Shown here: positions 1 to 6,677 of the stretch, piece by piece
How the letters are laid out: each line of letters opens with the position of its first letter
Position numbering within the stretch: the stretch's first letter is position 1
NCBI GenBank assembly: GCA_036375995.1
Contig: DASVBE010000368.1
Span: 1 to 13,547, forward strand
Direction of reading: 5' to 3'
From: DASVBE01 sp036375995
GTDB taxonomy: Bacteria; Actinomycetota; Actinomycetes; Streptosporangiales; Streptosporangiaceae
Length of the DNA: 13,547 bases
Program-made: the position numbers and the translations under genes
Notes under the pieces: generated by a model
The model's input: only the letters and a program-made list of their open reading frames with translations
What the model was told of the DNA's origin: nothing
Databases searched by the model: none

Positions 1-917
1 CTGGGCCGGCGGAGCAGCCACGGGGCCAGGATCGCCACCGCCAGGATCCCGGCCATGACCGCGGACTCCTGGTTGACCAGCACGCAGGCGCCCAGCACCA
101 CGCCGAGGATCAGGGCCGGGCGGCGGCCCGGCCGGCGGCGCAGCCGGACCGCGGCCTCGACGGTCAGCGGCAGGAACACGGTGCCCGCGACGATGTTCAG
201 GTGGGCCCAGTCCTGCTCGGCCAGCATCGAGGACAGCCCGAAGAACGCGCCCGCCGCGATCGCCCCGGTCTGCGAGCGCAGCCACAGCCGGGCGCACCGG
301 TACATCGCGTAGCAGAGCAGGCCCGGCATCAGGATCGTGAGCAGGCTGAACGTGAAGCTCGGGCCGAAGGCCACAGTGACCGGCGTGAACACCACGCCGA
401 GCAGCGGCATCGTGGTCGAGAAGCCAAGCTGGGTGCCCACCGGCGCCGCCATGGCATGGGTCGACCACGGGCTGGCCAGGTGCACGACCTGGTGGGCGAC
501 CCACCACAGGTCCCACACGAAGGCGGCCACGTCCCTGGTCTCCGGCAGCCGGCCGGTGATGTAGGTGGCCCGCGGCCAGGTCAGCGCGATCCCGGCGGCC
601 AGGTAGACGGTCAGCACGGCCAGGTGGGTGACCACCGGCCGGGCGGCGAACGCGGCCAGCCCGCGGCGGGGCCCCGGCGGCCCGCCCGCCGTCCCGGTGG
701 TTTCCGTCACGTCAGCGCCCGGCGCTGCCCCCTCCGCCTCCGGGGCATCCGCGGCGTCCGGGGCATCCGCGGCGTCCGCCCGGTCCCCGGTCAGCGGCGC
801 GCCGGTCTCCGGTACGTCGGTCTTTTCCGGCGCAGCGGCAGATCCGGCTCCGGCAGCGTCCAGCGTTCCCGCTGCCGCGGAGCCCAGCTGACCGCGTTTG
901 CGGCCTGCTCGATCCAT
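1..917 (-). CDS. Partial polytopic membrane protein, probably GT-C-type glycosyltransferase-like (3' end off window)
   Basis: Reading the minus strand from ATG at 917-915 gives an open frame of about 305 codons to the left edge with no stop, so the C-terminus is missing. A purine-rich ribosome binding site (GGAGAAGG) lies just upstream of this ATG. Residues 1-90 are a soluble Ala/Asp/Pro/Gly-rich tail. From about residue 93 there are hydrophobic segments: 95-115, 170-205, 215-232, 242-258 and 268-300. The loop after the first segment holds acidic R128-D129 followed by a Trp-rich stretch (FVWDLWWVAH). An acidic residue in the first extracytoplasmic loop is usual in GT-C enzymes that use polyprenyl-phosphate sugars, so a glycosyltransferase role is plausible but inferred. 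It diverges from the ATPase gene at 1134. A possible -10 (TAGCAT) lies at 965-960 on the minus strand. A general polytopic membrane protein of unknown function is the alternative. Confidence 0.75.
   Translation of the reverse strand, partial: MDRAGRKRGQLGSAAAGTLDAAGAGSAAAPEKTDVPETGAPLTGDRADAADAPDAADAPEAEGAAPGADVTETTGTAGGPPGPRRGLAAFAARPVVTHLAVLTVYLAAGIALTWPRATYITGRLPETRDVAAFVWDLWWVAHQVVHLASPWSTHAMAAPVGTQLGFSTTMPLLGVVFTPVTVAFGPSFTFSLLTILMPGLLCYAMYRCARLWLRSQTGAIAAGAFFGLSSMLAEQDWAHLNIVAGTVFLPLTVEAAVRLRRRPGRRPALILGVVLGACVLVNQESAVMAGILAVAILAPWLLRRP
742..777. repeat. Perfect 18-bp tandem duplication in the N-terminal tail of the membrane protein
   Basis: The 18-mer GGGGCATCCGCGGCGTCC occurs at 742-759 and again, identical, at 760-777. 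Read on the minus strand it is in frame with the membrane protein and encodes a duplicated Asp-Ala-Ala-Asp-Ala-Pro hexapeptide in the disordered tail. Replication slippage in low-complexity coding DNA is the likely origin. No regulatory role is suggested. Confidence 0.85.
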
Positions 918-1133
918 CAGCTCACCTTCTCCGCTCCTGGCGGACGGCGCGGCCCGCCCATGCTATCCGCCGGGTGTCATAAACCCGCCCGGACCGGTTA
1001 ACGGCTGAATCACAAGCTGGCAATTGCGGTTTCCGGGGCCGTCAAGCCGGGCATCGAAGTGGCGCGGCCATGCTGTCAACCCTGGACCGACCAGGGTGCA
1101 TCAGGCCCGTTTCCGCAGGCCAGCACTTCGGCG

Positions 1134-1568
1134 GTGGGCAAGGAGGTGGCGGACTCGACCGTTGTGCTGCTCCCGTGCCAGCCCGCCAGCGTAGCGGTCG
1201 CCCGGCACCGGATCACCCGGGAGATGCGCTCCGCCGGAACCATGGACGGCGCCATCGACGACGCCGCCCTCGTCGTCACCGAACTCCTGACCAACGCGAT
1301 CCGGCACGCCAGCCCGCTGTCCGGGCGGTGGCTGCAGGTCACCTGGGACATGGAGAACGAGTCCGTCGAGATCGCGGTCAGCGACGGGGGCAGCACCACC
1401 CTGCCGCGGGCCAGCCGCCCGGCGCTGTCCGCGCTCGGCGGCCGGGGCCTGGAGATCGTCGAAACCCTGTCCCAGCGATGGGGCGTCCGCAGTGCCGGGC
1501 CCGGCACCACGGTATGGGCCATCCTGGCCGCGCCGGGCCTGCACGCCAACGGCCATCTCCCCGCGTAA
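1134..1568 (+). CDS. RsbW-like ATP-binding protein (HATPase_c_2, anti-sigma-factor serine kinase type)
   Basis: This is a GHKL-fold ATPase of the RsbW/SpoIIAB class, which binds a sigma factor or phosphorylates a STAS antagonist. Counting from the upstream GTG at 1059, the N box is E75-L-L-T-N79 in VTELLTNAIRHA, the G1 box is D109-G-G, and the G2 box is GGRGLEIV at 127-134. A C-terminal beta segment (GTTVWAIL) completes the fold. The start is uncertain. In-frame GTGs lie at 1059, 1134, 1146 and 1164. The conserved domain begins near 1158, so 1059 probably overextends, and 1134 gives 144 residues, close to the usual length. A strong SD-like AAGGAGGTG at 1140-1148 would favour GTG 1164, but its spacing is long. 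The STAS gene 228 bp downstream is the obvious candidate partner. Kinase activity and the partner are inferred. Confidence 0.88.
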   Translation: MGKEVADSTVVLLPCQPASVAVARHRITREMRSAGTMDGAIDDAALVVTELLTNAIRHASPLSGRWLQVTWDMENESVEIAVSDGGSTTLPRASRPALSALGGRGLEIVETLSQRWGVRSAGPGTTVWAILAAPGLHANGHLPA

Positions 1569-1783
1569 CATGCTCGTGACCAGCCCAGATGCGCAGCCAG
1601 CGGGCAAAGTGGTGATACTGCACCAGGGGATCTCCCGCGCGGGGGCGCCAGCGCTGACCGGTCTGACCGGGATGTCCGTGCTGCCCGGATCCCGGTTACC
1701 CAATGGCGTTGTCACACTGCATCCCGGCACCGGCCGGCTGGCCGCGTTATGTAGTCGTCTCGCCGGCACTGCCTGCGGGGCGG

Positions 1784-1789
1784 TAGGGT
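1784..1789 (+). promoter_or_regulatory. Candidate -10 hexamer (TAGGGT) of a leaderless promoter for the STAS gene
   Basis: TAGGGT fits the actinobacterial -10 pattern TANNNT and ends 7 nt before the GTG start at 1797. Transcription would therefore begin at or next to the start codon. No clear Shine-Dalgarno sequence lies between them, and no convincing -35 is seen. The rest of the 1569-1796 gap shows no supported gene. Confidence 0.45.
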
Positions 1790-1796
1790 TCCGGAC

Positions 1797-2147
1797 GTGG
1801 AGCTCAAGGTCTCACGCCGATCTCAAGGCGATCACGCGGTCATGTCGGTCGAGGGCGAACTCGACCTGTACACCGCGCCTCGCCTGCACACCGAGCTGAC
1901 GGCGGCGCTGTCCGGTGACAACATCCCGTCCTGCCTGGTGGTCGACATGTCCGGGGTCGGGTTCTGTGATTCCACCGGGATGAACGTGCTGCTCGCCGCC
2001 CAGCGCCGGGCCCGGGAGCAGGGCGGCGACGTCCAGCTGGCCGGCCCGCGCCCGGCCGTCCGCAAGATTCTGCAGGTCACCGGCCTGGATACCGTGTTCA
2101 CCGTGCACGACGACCCGGCCACGGTGGTCCCGCCCGCGGCGGGCTGA
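1797..2147 (+). CDS. STAS-domain anti-sigma factor antagonist (RsbV/SpoIIAA-like)
   Basis: A 116-residue single STAS domain, full length for the family. It opens with a beta strand and the characteristic VEGELDLYTAPRL stretch (18-30), followed by VVDMSGVGFCDSTGMNVLL. S59, in the CDSTG motif, sits at the conserved serine phosphorylated by RsbW-type kinases. The protein ends with the usual LQVTGLDTVF stretch and a short Pro/Ala tail. The start is GTG at 1797; an in-frame upstream start with a ribosome binding site is not seen, and the nearby TAGGGT suggests leaderless expression. By family knowledge, the unphosphorylated form sequesters the anti-sigma ATPase and releases a sigma factor. The ATPase encoded immediately upstream is the likely partner. 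No sigma factor gene is in view, so the regulon is unknown. Confidence 0.93.
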   Translation: MELKVSRRSQGDHAVMSVEGELDLYTAPRLHTELTAALSGDNIPSCLVVDMSGVGFCDSTGMNVLLAAQRRAREQGGDVQLAGPRPAVRKILQVTGLDTVFTVHDDPATVVPPAAG

Positions 2148-2273
2148 CGCTCGTGGGCCGGGGCCCGCGCCCCCGGAACCGTAATCCTTGAATCAGGGGC
2201 CCGGGAGCCTGCTGCGGCTCACCTCTGGCCGCCGGATCTGCGCGGACGGCCTATTTCACTCCCGGCCCCGCAT

Positions 2274-2279
2274 TAAGAT
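2274..2279 (+). promoter_or_regulatory. Candidate -10 hexamer (TAAGAT) of a leaderless promoter for the GT2/GT-C/pheA unit
   Basis: TAAGAT matches TANNNT and ends 8 nt before the ATG at 2288. The bases between (CCCTTTCT) hold no ribosome binding site, so a transcript starting at the ATG is plausible. It would be the head promoter of the three-gene unit. No recognisable -35 is seen. Confidence 0.45.
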
Positions 2280-2287
2280 CCCTTTCT

Positions 2288-3085
2288 ATGCCGCTGACCG
2301 GTGATGTCGCCGTGATTATCCCGGCGAAAAACGAGGCCGACCGCATTCCCGCGACCGTCGCCGCGGCGGGCAAGCTGCCCGGGGTCGACCTGGTGGTCGT
2401 CGTGGACGACGGGTCCACCGACCAGACCGCGGTCATGGCCGAGCGGGCCGGCGGGACCGTGCTGCGGCACGCGCGCAACCGGGGCAAGGCCGCGGCGATG
2501 GAGTCCGGGGCCGAGGTGGTCCGGCTGCTGGAGGCCGGCACCGGCCTGCCACCGCGGCACCTGCTGTTCCTGGACGCCGACCTGGGCGACACCGCGATGG
2601 ACGCCAGCCCGCTGATCGACCCGGTCCGCGCGGGCGAGGCCGACATGACCATCGCGGTGTTCATCGACCGGGTCAAGCGCGGCGGGCACGGCCTGGTCGT
2701 CGGGCTGTCCGGGGCCGGCATCGAGCGGGCCACCGGCTGGCGCCCGGCCCAGCCGCTGAACGGCCAGCGCTGCCTGACCAGGGAGGCGTTCGAGGCGGCC
2801 CGGCCGCTGGCCGCGGGCTGGGGCGCGGAGACCGGCCTGACCATCGACCTGTACCGCCGCGGCCTGCGGATCGTCGAGGTCGAGGTGCCGATGGCGCACC
2901 GGTCGACGGGGTCCGACTGGCGTGGTCAGCTGCACCGCGCCCGCCAGCTGGCCGACGTGGCGCGGGCGCTGGCCACGCGGGAGCCCGCGGTCCGCGCGGT
3001 GACCAGCCACCTGCCCGCCGGTGCCGCCGCGGCCAGCGCCGCGCGGCGGCCCGCTATCCGGGCGGTACGCCCGCCGCAGGGATGA
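2288..3085 (+). CDS. Glycosyltransferase family 2 (GT-A fold), soluble
   Basis: A 265-residue GT-A enzyme. The N-terminal strand AVIIPAKNEADRI (8-20) begins the nucleotide-binding fold. VVVDDGSTD contains D40-D41, and L95-D-A-D98 is the DxD-type metal/sugar-nucleotide motif. HARNRGKAAA (61-70) is the conserved loop seen in polyprenyl-phosphate and phosphoglycerate sugar transferases. A GWGAETGLTID stretch (177-187) supplies the likely catalytic acidic region. No membrane segments are present; the last 40 residues are Arg/Ala-rich. The enzyme probably transfers a sugar from a nucleotide donor on the cytosolic side. Whether it makes a polyprenyl-phosphate sugar for the downstream GT-C protein, or is a GpgS-like enzyme, cannot be decided here. 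The stop overlaps the next start (ATGA), indicating translational coupling. Confidence 0.9.
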   Translation: MPLTGDVAVIIPAKNEADRIPATVAAAGKLPGVDLVVVVDDGSTDQTAVMAERAGGTVLRHARNRGKAAAMESGAEVVRLLEAGTGLPPRHLLFLDADLGDTAMDASPLIDPVRAGEADMTIAVFIDRVKRGGHGLVVGLSGAGIERATGWRPAQPLNGQRCLTREAFEAARPLAAGWGAETGLTIDLYRRGLRIVEVEVPMAHRSTGSDWRGQLHRARQLADVARALATREPAVRAVTSHLPAGAAAASAARRPAIRAVRPPQG

Positions 3086-4920
3086 CCCCCCAGGCGGCCG
3101 GCCGTCTCGGGCTGGCGGCCAGCGCGGCCAGTTTCGCGCTGACGTTCGCCGTCGCCGTCGCCGGTCCGTCCCTGCTGGAACCCGCGCTGCCCGGTCCCGG
3201 CGGCCAGCCGCCCTGGTCGTTCGCGGGCCACCCGTCGCCGTACCTCATGGTTGCGCTGACCGCGGCCGCGGTTGCCTGCGGGACGGCCGGGCTGGCGCTG
3301 ACCATCCGGGCCAGCCGGCGGGGCTGGGCGGTTTCTCCGCTGGCCGTGCTAGTGGCGGGCCTGGGGGCGGCGGTTCTGCTGGCGCTGGTCCCGCCGTTCG
3401 GGTCGGCCGACCATCTCAGCTACGCCGCCTACGGGCGGATGGTGACCACCGGCCACAACCCGTACACGACCACACCCGCGGCGCTGGCCCGGCTCGGCGA
3501 CCCGGTGGCCAGGGCCGTCCAGGACTGGCGCCACAGCCCGTCGGTCTACGGCTCGCTGGCCACCGGCCTCCAGGCGCTGGCGTCGTGGATCGGCGGGACC
3601 TCGGCCCGCCTGACCGTCTTCGTGCAGTCCCTGCTCAACGTGGCCGCGTTCGGCGGCACGGCGCTGCTGCTGTACCGGGTGACCCGCGGCAACCGGGCCC
3701 GCCAGCTCAGGGCCGCGCTGCTGTGGGCCGCCAACCCGCTGCTGCTCCAGGTCCTCATCGCCGGCGCGCACGTCGACAGCCAGGCGGTCGTGTTCGTCAT
3801 CGCCGCCGCCGTCACCTTCACCATGATTTTCAAGGGATACGGCAGCGGGGGCCGCGGTCCCGCCGCCAGCGCTGATGCCGGCGGCGCGGGCCACGGCCAG
3901 GCTGCGCGGCTGGCCCGGCCGCTGCTGGGCGGCGCCGGGGCCGGCGTGCTGATCGGCCTGGGCTTCGCGGTGAAGCTGACCATGGCCCTGGCCGGCCTCG
4001 GCCTGGCGCTGGCCTGCCTGGTGGCCTACCGCGCCGGCCGTGCCCGGTCGATGCGCCGGTCCCATCCCGGGGGCCCGGTGCCGGACGATGCGGCGTCGAA
4101 CGGGGCGGGTGAACCCCGGCCGGCGATGCTGCTGGCTGTCCTCGTCGGGCTGGGCGCGGGGTTCGCGGTGACCGCGGGGGCGGCGATCGCGGTGTGGGGA
4201 CCGTCCTCGCTGGACCCGGCGCTGCACGCGGGCAGCTACGTGTCGATCGGGTCGCCGTGGCGGGCGGTCAGGTCTGCGCTGCATCCGCTGACCGGCGAGG
4301 GGATCGCCGAGGACGTCGTCAAGACCGCGGCCGTGCTGGTCGGCATCGGGCTGTTCGTCCTGCTGGTCCGCGCGTTCCTGCACCCCCCGGCGCCCGGTCC
4401 GGACGGCGCGTCCGGCCTTCCCGTGATCCCGCTGCTGCCCGAACGCCCGGCCGGCGCCTCGTCTGCCCCGGCCCCGCCCGCCTCCGCGGCCCCGGCTGCG
4501 TCCGTCCCGGCGGCTCCGGGCGGAGCCGGGCCAGCGGCGCTGGCCGGGGTGGGCGGGCTGGGCTGGGCGCTGGTCCTGGCCGTGGCCGTGGCCTGGCTGT
4601 TCGCCTGGCCGTACGTGCTGCCCTGGTACGACAGCCTAGGCTGGGCGCTGCTCGCCGCGGCGCCGTGGTCGCGGCTGGACTGGCTGCTGCTGGCGCGGAC
4701 GACCGCGCTGGCGGCGGGCTATCTGCCGGCCCGCGGGGTGGCCCTGCCGGCCGGGCTCGGCTGGCTGGAAACCGTGGTCAGGACCGCACTGACCCCGGCC
4801 GCGCTGCTCGTCATCCTGGTTCTGCTGGTGGTGCCGTTGTGGCGGGAGTGGCGCCCGCGGCCGGGGCTGGTGCTGGCCAGCGATCGCCCTGTAGCGGACC
4901 GGACCGCTCCGCGCGGCTGA
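3082..4920 (+). CDS. Polytopic GT-C mannosyltransferase-like protein (MptA/MptB-like)
   Basis: A 612-residue integral membrane protein with many hydrophobic helices. After the helix ending near residue 104 comes GSADHLSYAAYGRM, with D110 where GT-C enzymes carry their catalytic acid in the first large loop. GHNPYTTTPAAL (124-135), DWRHSPSVYG (148-157) and NPLLLQVLIAGAHVDS (218-233) resemble the conserved blocks of polyprenol-phosphomannose-dependent alpha-1,6-mannosyltransferases. A Pro/Ala-rich linker at about 434-490 splits the last helices from the rest. The start ATG overlaps the GT2 stop by 4 bp, so the two are probably made together; a shared pathway for a cell-envelope mannan or glycolipid is inferred. 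The exact acceptor and sugar are unknown. The gene ends 4 bp before pheA. Confidence 0.85.
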   Translation: MTPQAAGRLGLAASAASFALTFAVAVAGPSLLEPALPGPGGQPPWSFAGHPSPYLMVALTAAAVACGTAGLALTIRASRRGWAVSPLAVLVAGLGAAVLLALVPPFGSADHLSYAAYGRMVTTGHNPYTTTPAALARLGDPVARAVQDWRHSPSVYGSLATGLQALASWIGGTSARLTVFVQSLLNVAAFGGTALLLYRVTRGNRARQLRAALLWAANPLLLQVLIAGAHVDSQAVVFVIAAAVTFTMIFKGYGSGGRGPAASADAGGAGHGQAARLARPLLGGAGAGVLIGLGFAVKLTMALAGLGLALACLVAYRAGRARSMRRSHPGGPVPDDAASNGAGEPRPAMLLAVLVGLGAGFAVTAGAAIAVWGPSSLDPALHAGSYVSIGSPWRAVRSALHPLTGEGIAEDVVKTAAVLVGIGLFVLLVRAFLHPPAPGPDGASGLPVIPLLPERPAGASSAPAPPASAAPAASVPAAPGGAGPAALAGVGGLGWALVLAVAVAWLFAWPYVLPWYDSLGWALLAAAPWSRLDWLLLARTTALAAGYLPARGVALPAGLGWLETVVRTALTPAALLVILVLLVVPLWREWRPRPGLVLASDRPVADRTAPRG

Positions 4921-4924
4921 CATC

Positions 4925-5848
4925 ATGAGGGGCATGTCTTTGCGGATTGCTTACTTCGGCCCGGCCGGGACGTTCACCGAGGCCGCCCTCCGTCGGCTCT
5001 ACACCGAGGACCAGGCCGAGGCGGTGCCGTTCCCGACGATCATGGCGACGCTCGACGCGGTCCGCGAGGGCGTGACCGACCGGGGCGTGGTCCCGCTGGA
5101 GAACTCGGTCGAAGGCGCGGTCACCGCCACCCTGGACGAGCTGGCCAGAGGCCAGGCGCTGATCATCCGCACCGAGATCCACCTGCCGGTGGCGTTCGCG
5201 CTGCTCGGCCGGGAGGGCACGGACCTGGCCGGGATCAAGGTGGTCAGCGGCCACCCGCAGGCCCAGGCCCAGTGCCGCCAGTGGCTGAACGCGAACCTGC
5301 CGCACGCCGAGTGGCGGCCCGCATCGTCCAACGCCGAGGCCGCCCGGCAGGCCGCCGAGGGCCAGATCGACGGCGCGCTGGCCGGCGAGTTCGCCGCCAG
5401 CGTGTACGGGCTGGCCGTGCTGGCCCGCAACGTGCACGACCGCGCCACGGCGGTCACCCGGTTCGTCGAGGTCAGCCTGCCCGGCAAACCGCCCGCGCCG
5501 ACCGGGACCGACCGCACCTCGGTGGTCGCGTTCCTGGCCGACGATCACCCGGGCGCGCTGATGGAGATCCTGACCCAGTTCGCCGCCCGCGGGGTCAACC
5601 TGACCAGGATCGAGTCCCGGCCTACCGGCGAGCGCCTGGGCAAATACTGTTTCTCGATCGACTGCGAGGGCCACATCTTCGACGCCCGCGTCGGCGAGGC
5701 CCTGATGGGCCTGCACCGGGTCTGCGGCGACGTCCGGTTCCTGGGCAGCTACCCGTGTGCCGACGAGCACGCCAGCACGACGGTCCTCCCCGGCACGACG
5801 GACGCCGAGTTCGCCCGCGCCGCCCAGTGGCTGCACGGCATCCGCTGA
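4925..5848 (+). CDS. pheA: Prephenate dehydratase with C-terminal ACT domain
   Basis: Converts prephenate to phenylpyruvate in phenylalanine synthesis, in the cytoplasm. The 307 residues match the monofunctional enzyme. The dehydratase domain runs from IAYFGPAGTFTEAALR (8-23) through PLENSVEG (57-64) to the catalytic-site T178-R-F180. The ACT domain follows, with GALMEIL (210-216) and ESRP (230-233), the regions that bind phenylalanine for feedback inhibition. There is no chorismate mutase domain. The start is ambiguous: ATG 4925 has no ribosome binding site, ATG 4934 has GAGGGG only 1 nt upstream, and TTG 4940 has the same GAGGGG at 7 nt. All keep the full domain. The 4-bp gap after the GT-C gene suggests co-transcription, although the three proteins have no obvious metabolic link. 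Confidence 0.97.
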   Translation: MRGMSLRIAYFGPAGTFTEAALRRLYTEDQAEAVPFPTIMATLDAVREGVTDRGVVPLENSVEGAVTATLDELARGQALIIRTEIHLPVAFALLGREGTDLAGIKVVSGHPQAQAQCRQWLNANLPHAEWRPASSNAEAARQAAEGQIDGALAGEFAASVYGLAVLARNVHDRATAVTRFVEVSLPGKPPAPTGTDRTSVVAFLADDHPGALMEILTQFAARGVNLTRIESRPTGERLGKYCFSIDCEGHIFDARVGEALMGLHRVCGDVRFLGSYPCADEHASTTVLPGTTDAEFARAAQWLHGIR

Positions 5849-5937
5849 CCCTTCCCGCTTACATGTTGTCTGCCGCCTGTGACTACATCGGCGCTGGGCA
5901 GCTCGAACGTCGGCTCGCCAGCCGGCCGGCCGGGCAA

Positions 5938-5961
5938 CCGGGCAGCCGGCCGGGCAGCCGG
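5938..5961. repeat. Two tandem copies of a 12-bp GC-rich repeat
   Basis: CCGGGCAGCCGG occurs at 5938-5949 and, identical, at 5950-5961, preceded by a degenerate CCGGGCAA unit. Each unit is close to palindromic at its ends (CCGG). It lies about 90 bp after pheA in non-coding DNA. Origin by slippage is likely. Confidence 0.7.
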
Positions 5962-6089
5962 CGCTGCGGCAGTGACGGCCGGGGATCAGCTCCAGCGGGC
6001 GAGCGGGACCAGCCCTACTGGTGCGCGCCCGGCTGATCGACGGGAACGACCGGCCACGCGGTCTGGCGCGTCTGCTTGCCCGACCGCGG

Positions 6090-6295
6090 AGTGCATCCTG
6101 GCCGCGGCCATCGCTGACGACGTGCGGGCCGGGGTGCGCATCATCGACATCGTCAGCGCCGGCCAGCAGGCCGACGGTGGCACCCAGGTGGCTGCCCCCA
6201 GCCAGACCGGCCGCGTCGAGGTCGTCAAGATCGAGAACAAGGGCAAGGCTTCCGCCGCCCCGGATCCGGATCACCGACGAGATACCGTTCCATGA
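6090..6295 (+). pseudogene. Coding-like remnant or small ORF of unknown family
   Basis: In one forward frame ending at TGA 6293-6295, codons from about 6090 to 6270 almost all end in G or C and encode a plausible globular stretch (for example IADDVRAGVRIIDIVSAG and RVEVVKIENKGK). The upstream part of the same frame (5879-6085) is Arg/Ala/Gly-rich and not protein-like. No ATG with a ribosome binding site opens the good part; GTG at 6122 is in frame but lacks a Shine-Dalgarno sequence. The stop codon lies inside the left arm of the 22-bp hairpin, so the frame may have been cut off by that element. I do not recognise the family. It could be a pseudogene fragment, a real small protein, or chance. 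Confidence 0.3.
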
Positions 6296-6344
6296 TCGCG
6301 GAGGATGGCGGGGGCTGGAGCACCCGCCATCCTCCGCGATCATG
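6291..6344. repeat. Perfect 22-bp inverted repeat with 10-nt loop (strong hairpin)
   Basis: Left arm 6291-6312 begins CATGATCGCGGAGGATGG; right arm 6323-6344 is its exact reverse complement, 22 of 22 pairs; the loop is GGCTGGAGCA. The arms carry the ATCCTCC/GGAGGAT core that recurs near 6460. It could act as a factor-independent terminator for the pheA transcript even without a T tract, since many actinobacterial terminators lack one. The unusual perfection and the third copy of the core nearby fit a mobile or dispersed palindromic element better. Confidence 0.85.
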
Positions 6345-6354
6345 AAGTCGCGGG

Positions 6355-6376
6355 CCGCCGGCTCAGAGCCGGGCGG
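6355..6376. repeat. Second hairpin, 7-bp perfect stem extended to 10 bp with one bulge
   Basis: CCGGCTC (6358-6364) pairs with GAGCCGG (6366-6372) across a single A. Outside it CCG (6355-6357) pairs with CGG (6374-6376) with G6373 bulged. It lies 10 bp beyond the 22-bp inverted repeat. A 1-nt loop would open to 3 nt or more in RNA. It may be part of the same element. Confidence 0.5.
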
Positions 6377-6461
6377 TCCACTCGATGACCATCCGGCGAG
6401 GCGCAGTGCTGGGCTGGCCATCGATTTCGGATCTGGGATGCAACCCCCCGCGGTGCGAAAT

Positions 6462-6479
6462 CCTCCGTGATCACGGGGG
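6462..6479. repeat. Palindrome CCGTGATCACGG with outer pairs, sharing the core of the 22-bp repeat
   Basis: CCGTGATCACGG (6465-6476) is a perfect 12-bp palindrome. CC at 6462-6463 also pairs with GG at 6478-6479 across a T-G pair. TCCTCCGTGATCA (6461-6473) differs by one base from TCCTCCGCGATCA (6330-6342) in the right arm of the large hairpin, so these are related sequences and not independent palindromes. Confidence 0.7.
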
Positions 6480-6677
6480 CAGGTGGACCAGTGCGCTGGG
6501 GCGCGGCCCCTCGCCCCGCGGCTGGCCGCCATCAGCGCCGCGACCGGGCTCCGTAAGCCGTACGGCAGCCGCGAGGCCCCAGTCGCCGGGCCGGAACCGC
6601 TGGTTATGCGGCCGCCGGGCTGGCCGCGATCACCGCCTGAGCGGCAGCGCTGACCCGCCTGGCGTGGCGATCGGCGA

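Larger units (their letters stand above)
5849..6677. other. Gene-poor 830-bp interval with repeats, hairpins and a coding-like remnant
   Basis: Between the pheA stop and the Bpa stop (which faces it) I see no complete gene with a start signal and recognisable domains. The interval holds a 12-bp tandem repeat (5938-5961), a stretch with coding-like third-position GC (about 6090-6270), a perfect 22-bp inverted repeat (6291-6344), a bulged hairpin (6355-6376) and a palindrome (6462-6479). From 6480 to 6677 only small GC palindromes are present, such as CCGTACGG near 6558. The mixture looks like decayed or inserted DNA, not a regulatory spacer: both flanking genes end here and neither needs a promoter. 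Confidence 0.6.

Noticed and set aside
201..1001. 266-residue plus-strand open frame at the left edge
   Set aside because: Arg/Gly/His-rich shadow; the minus-strand frame in the same DNA gives hydrophobic helices, a good ribosome binding site and a start at 917.
1569..1796. Possible small gene between the RsbW-like and STAS genes
   Set aside because: One forward frame is open from ATG 1570 but runs out of frame through the STAS gene, has mixed third-position bias and no recognisable domain.
3349..4383. 344-residue minus-strand open frame within the GT-C gene
   Set aside because: Low-complexity Arg/Gln/Gly composition, antisense to a membrane protein with clear family motifs.
4811..6532. 573-residue minus-strand open frame over pheA and the repeat region
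   Set aside because: It is antisense to the well-supported pheA for most of its length, its composition is Gly/Ala/Arg-rich without motifs, and no start signal is seen.
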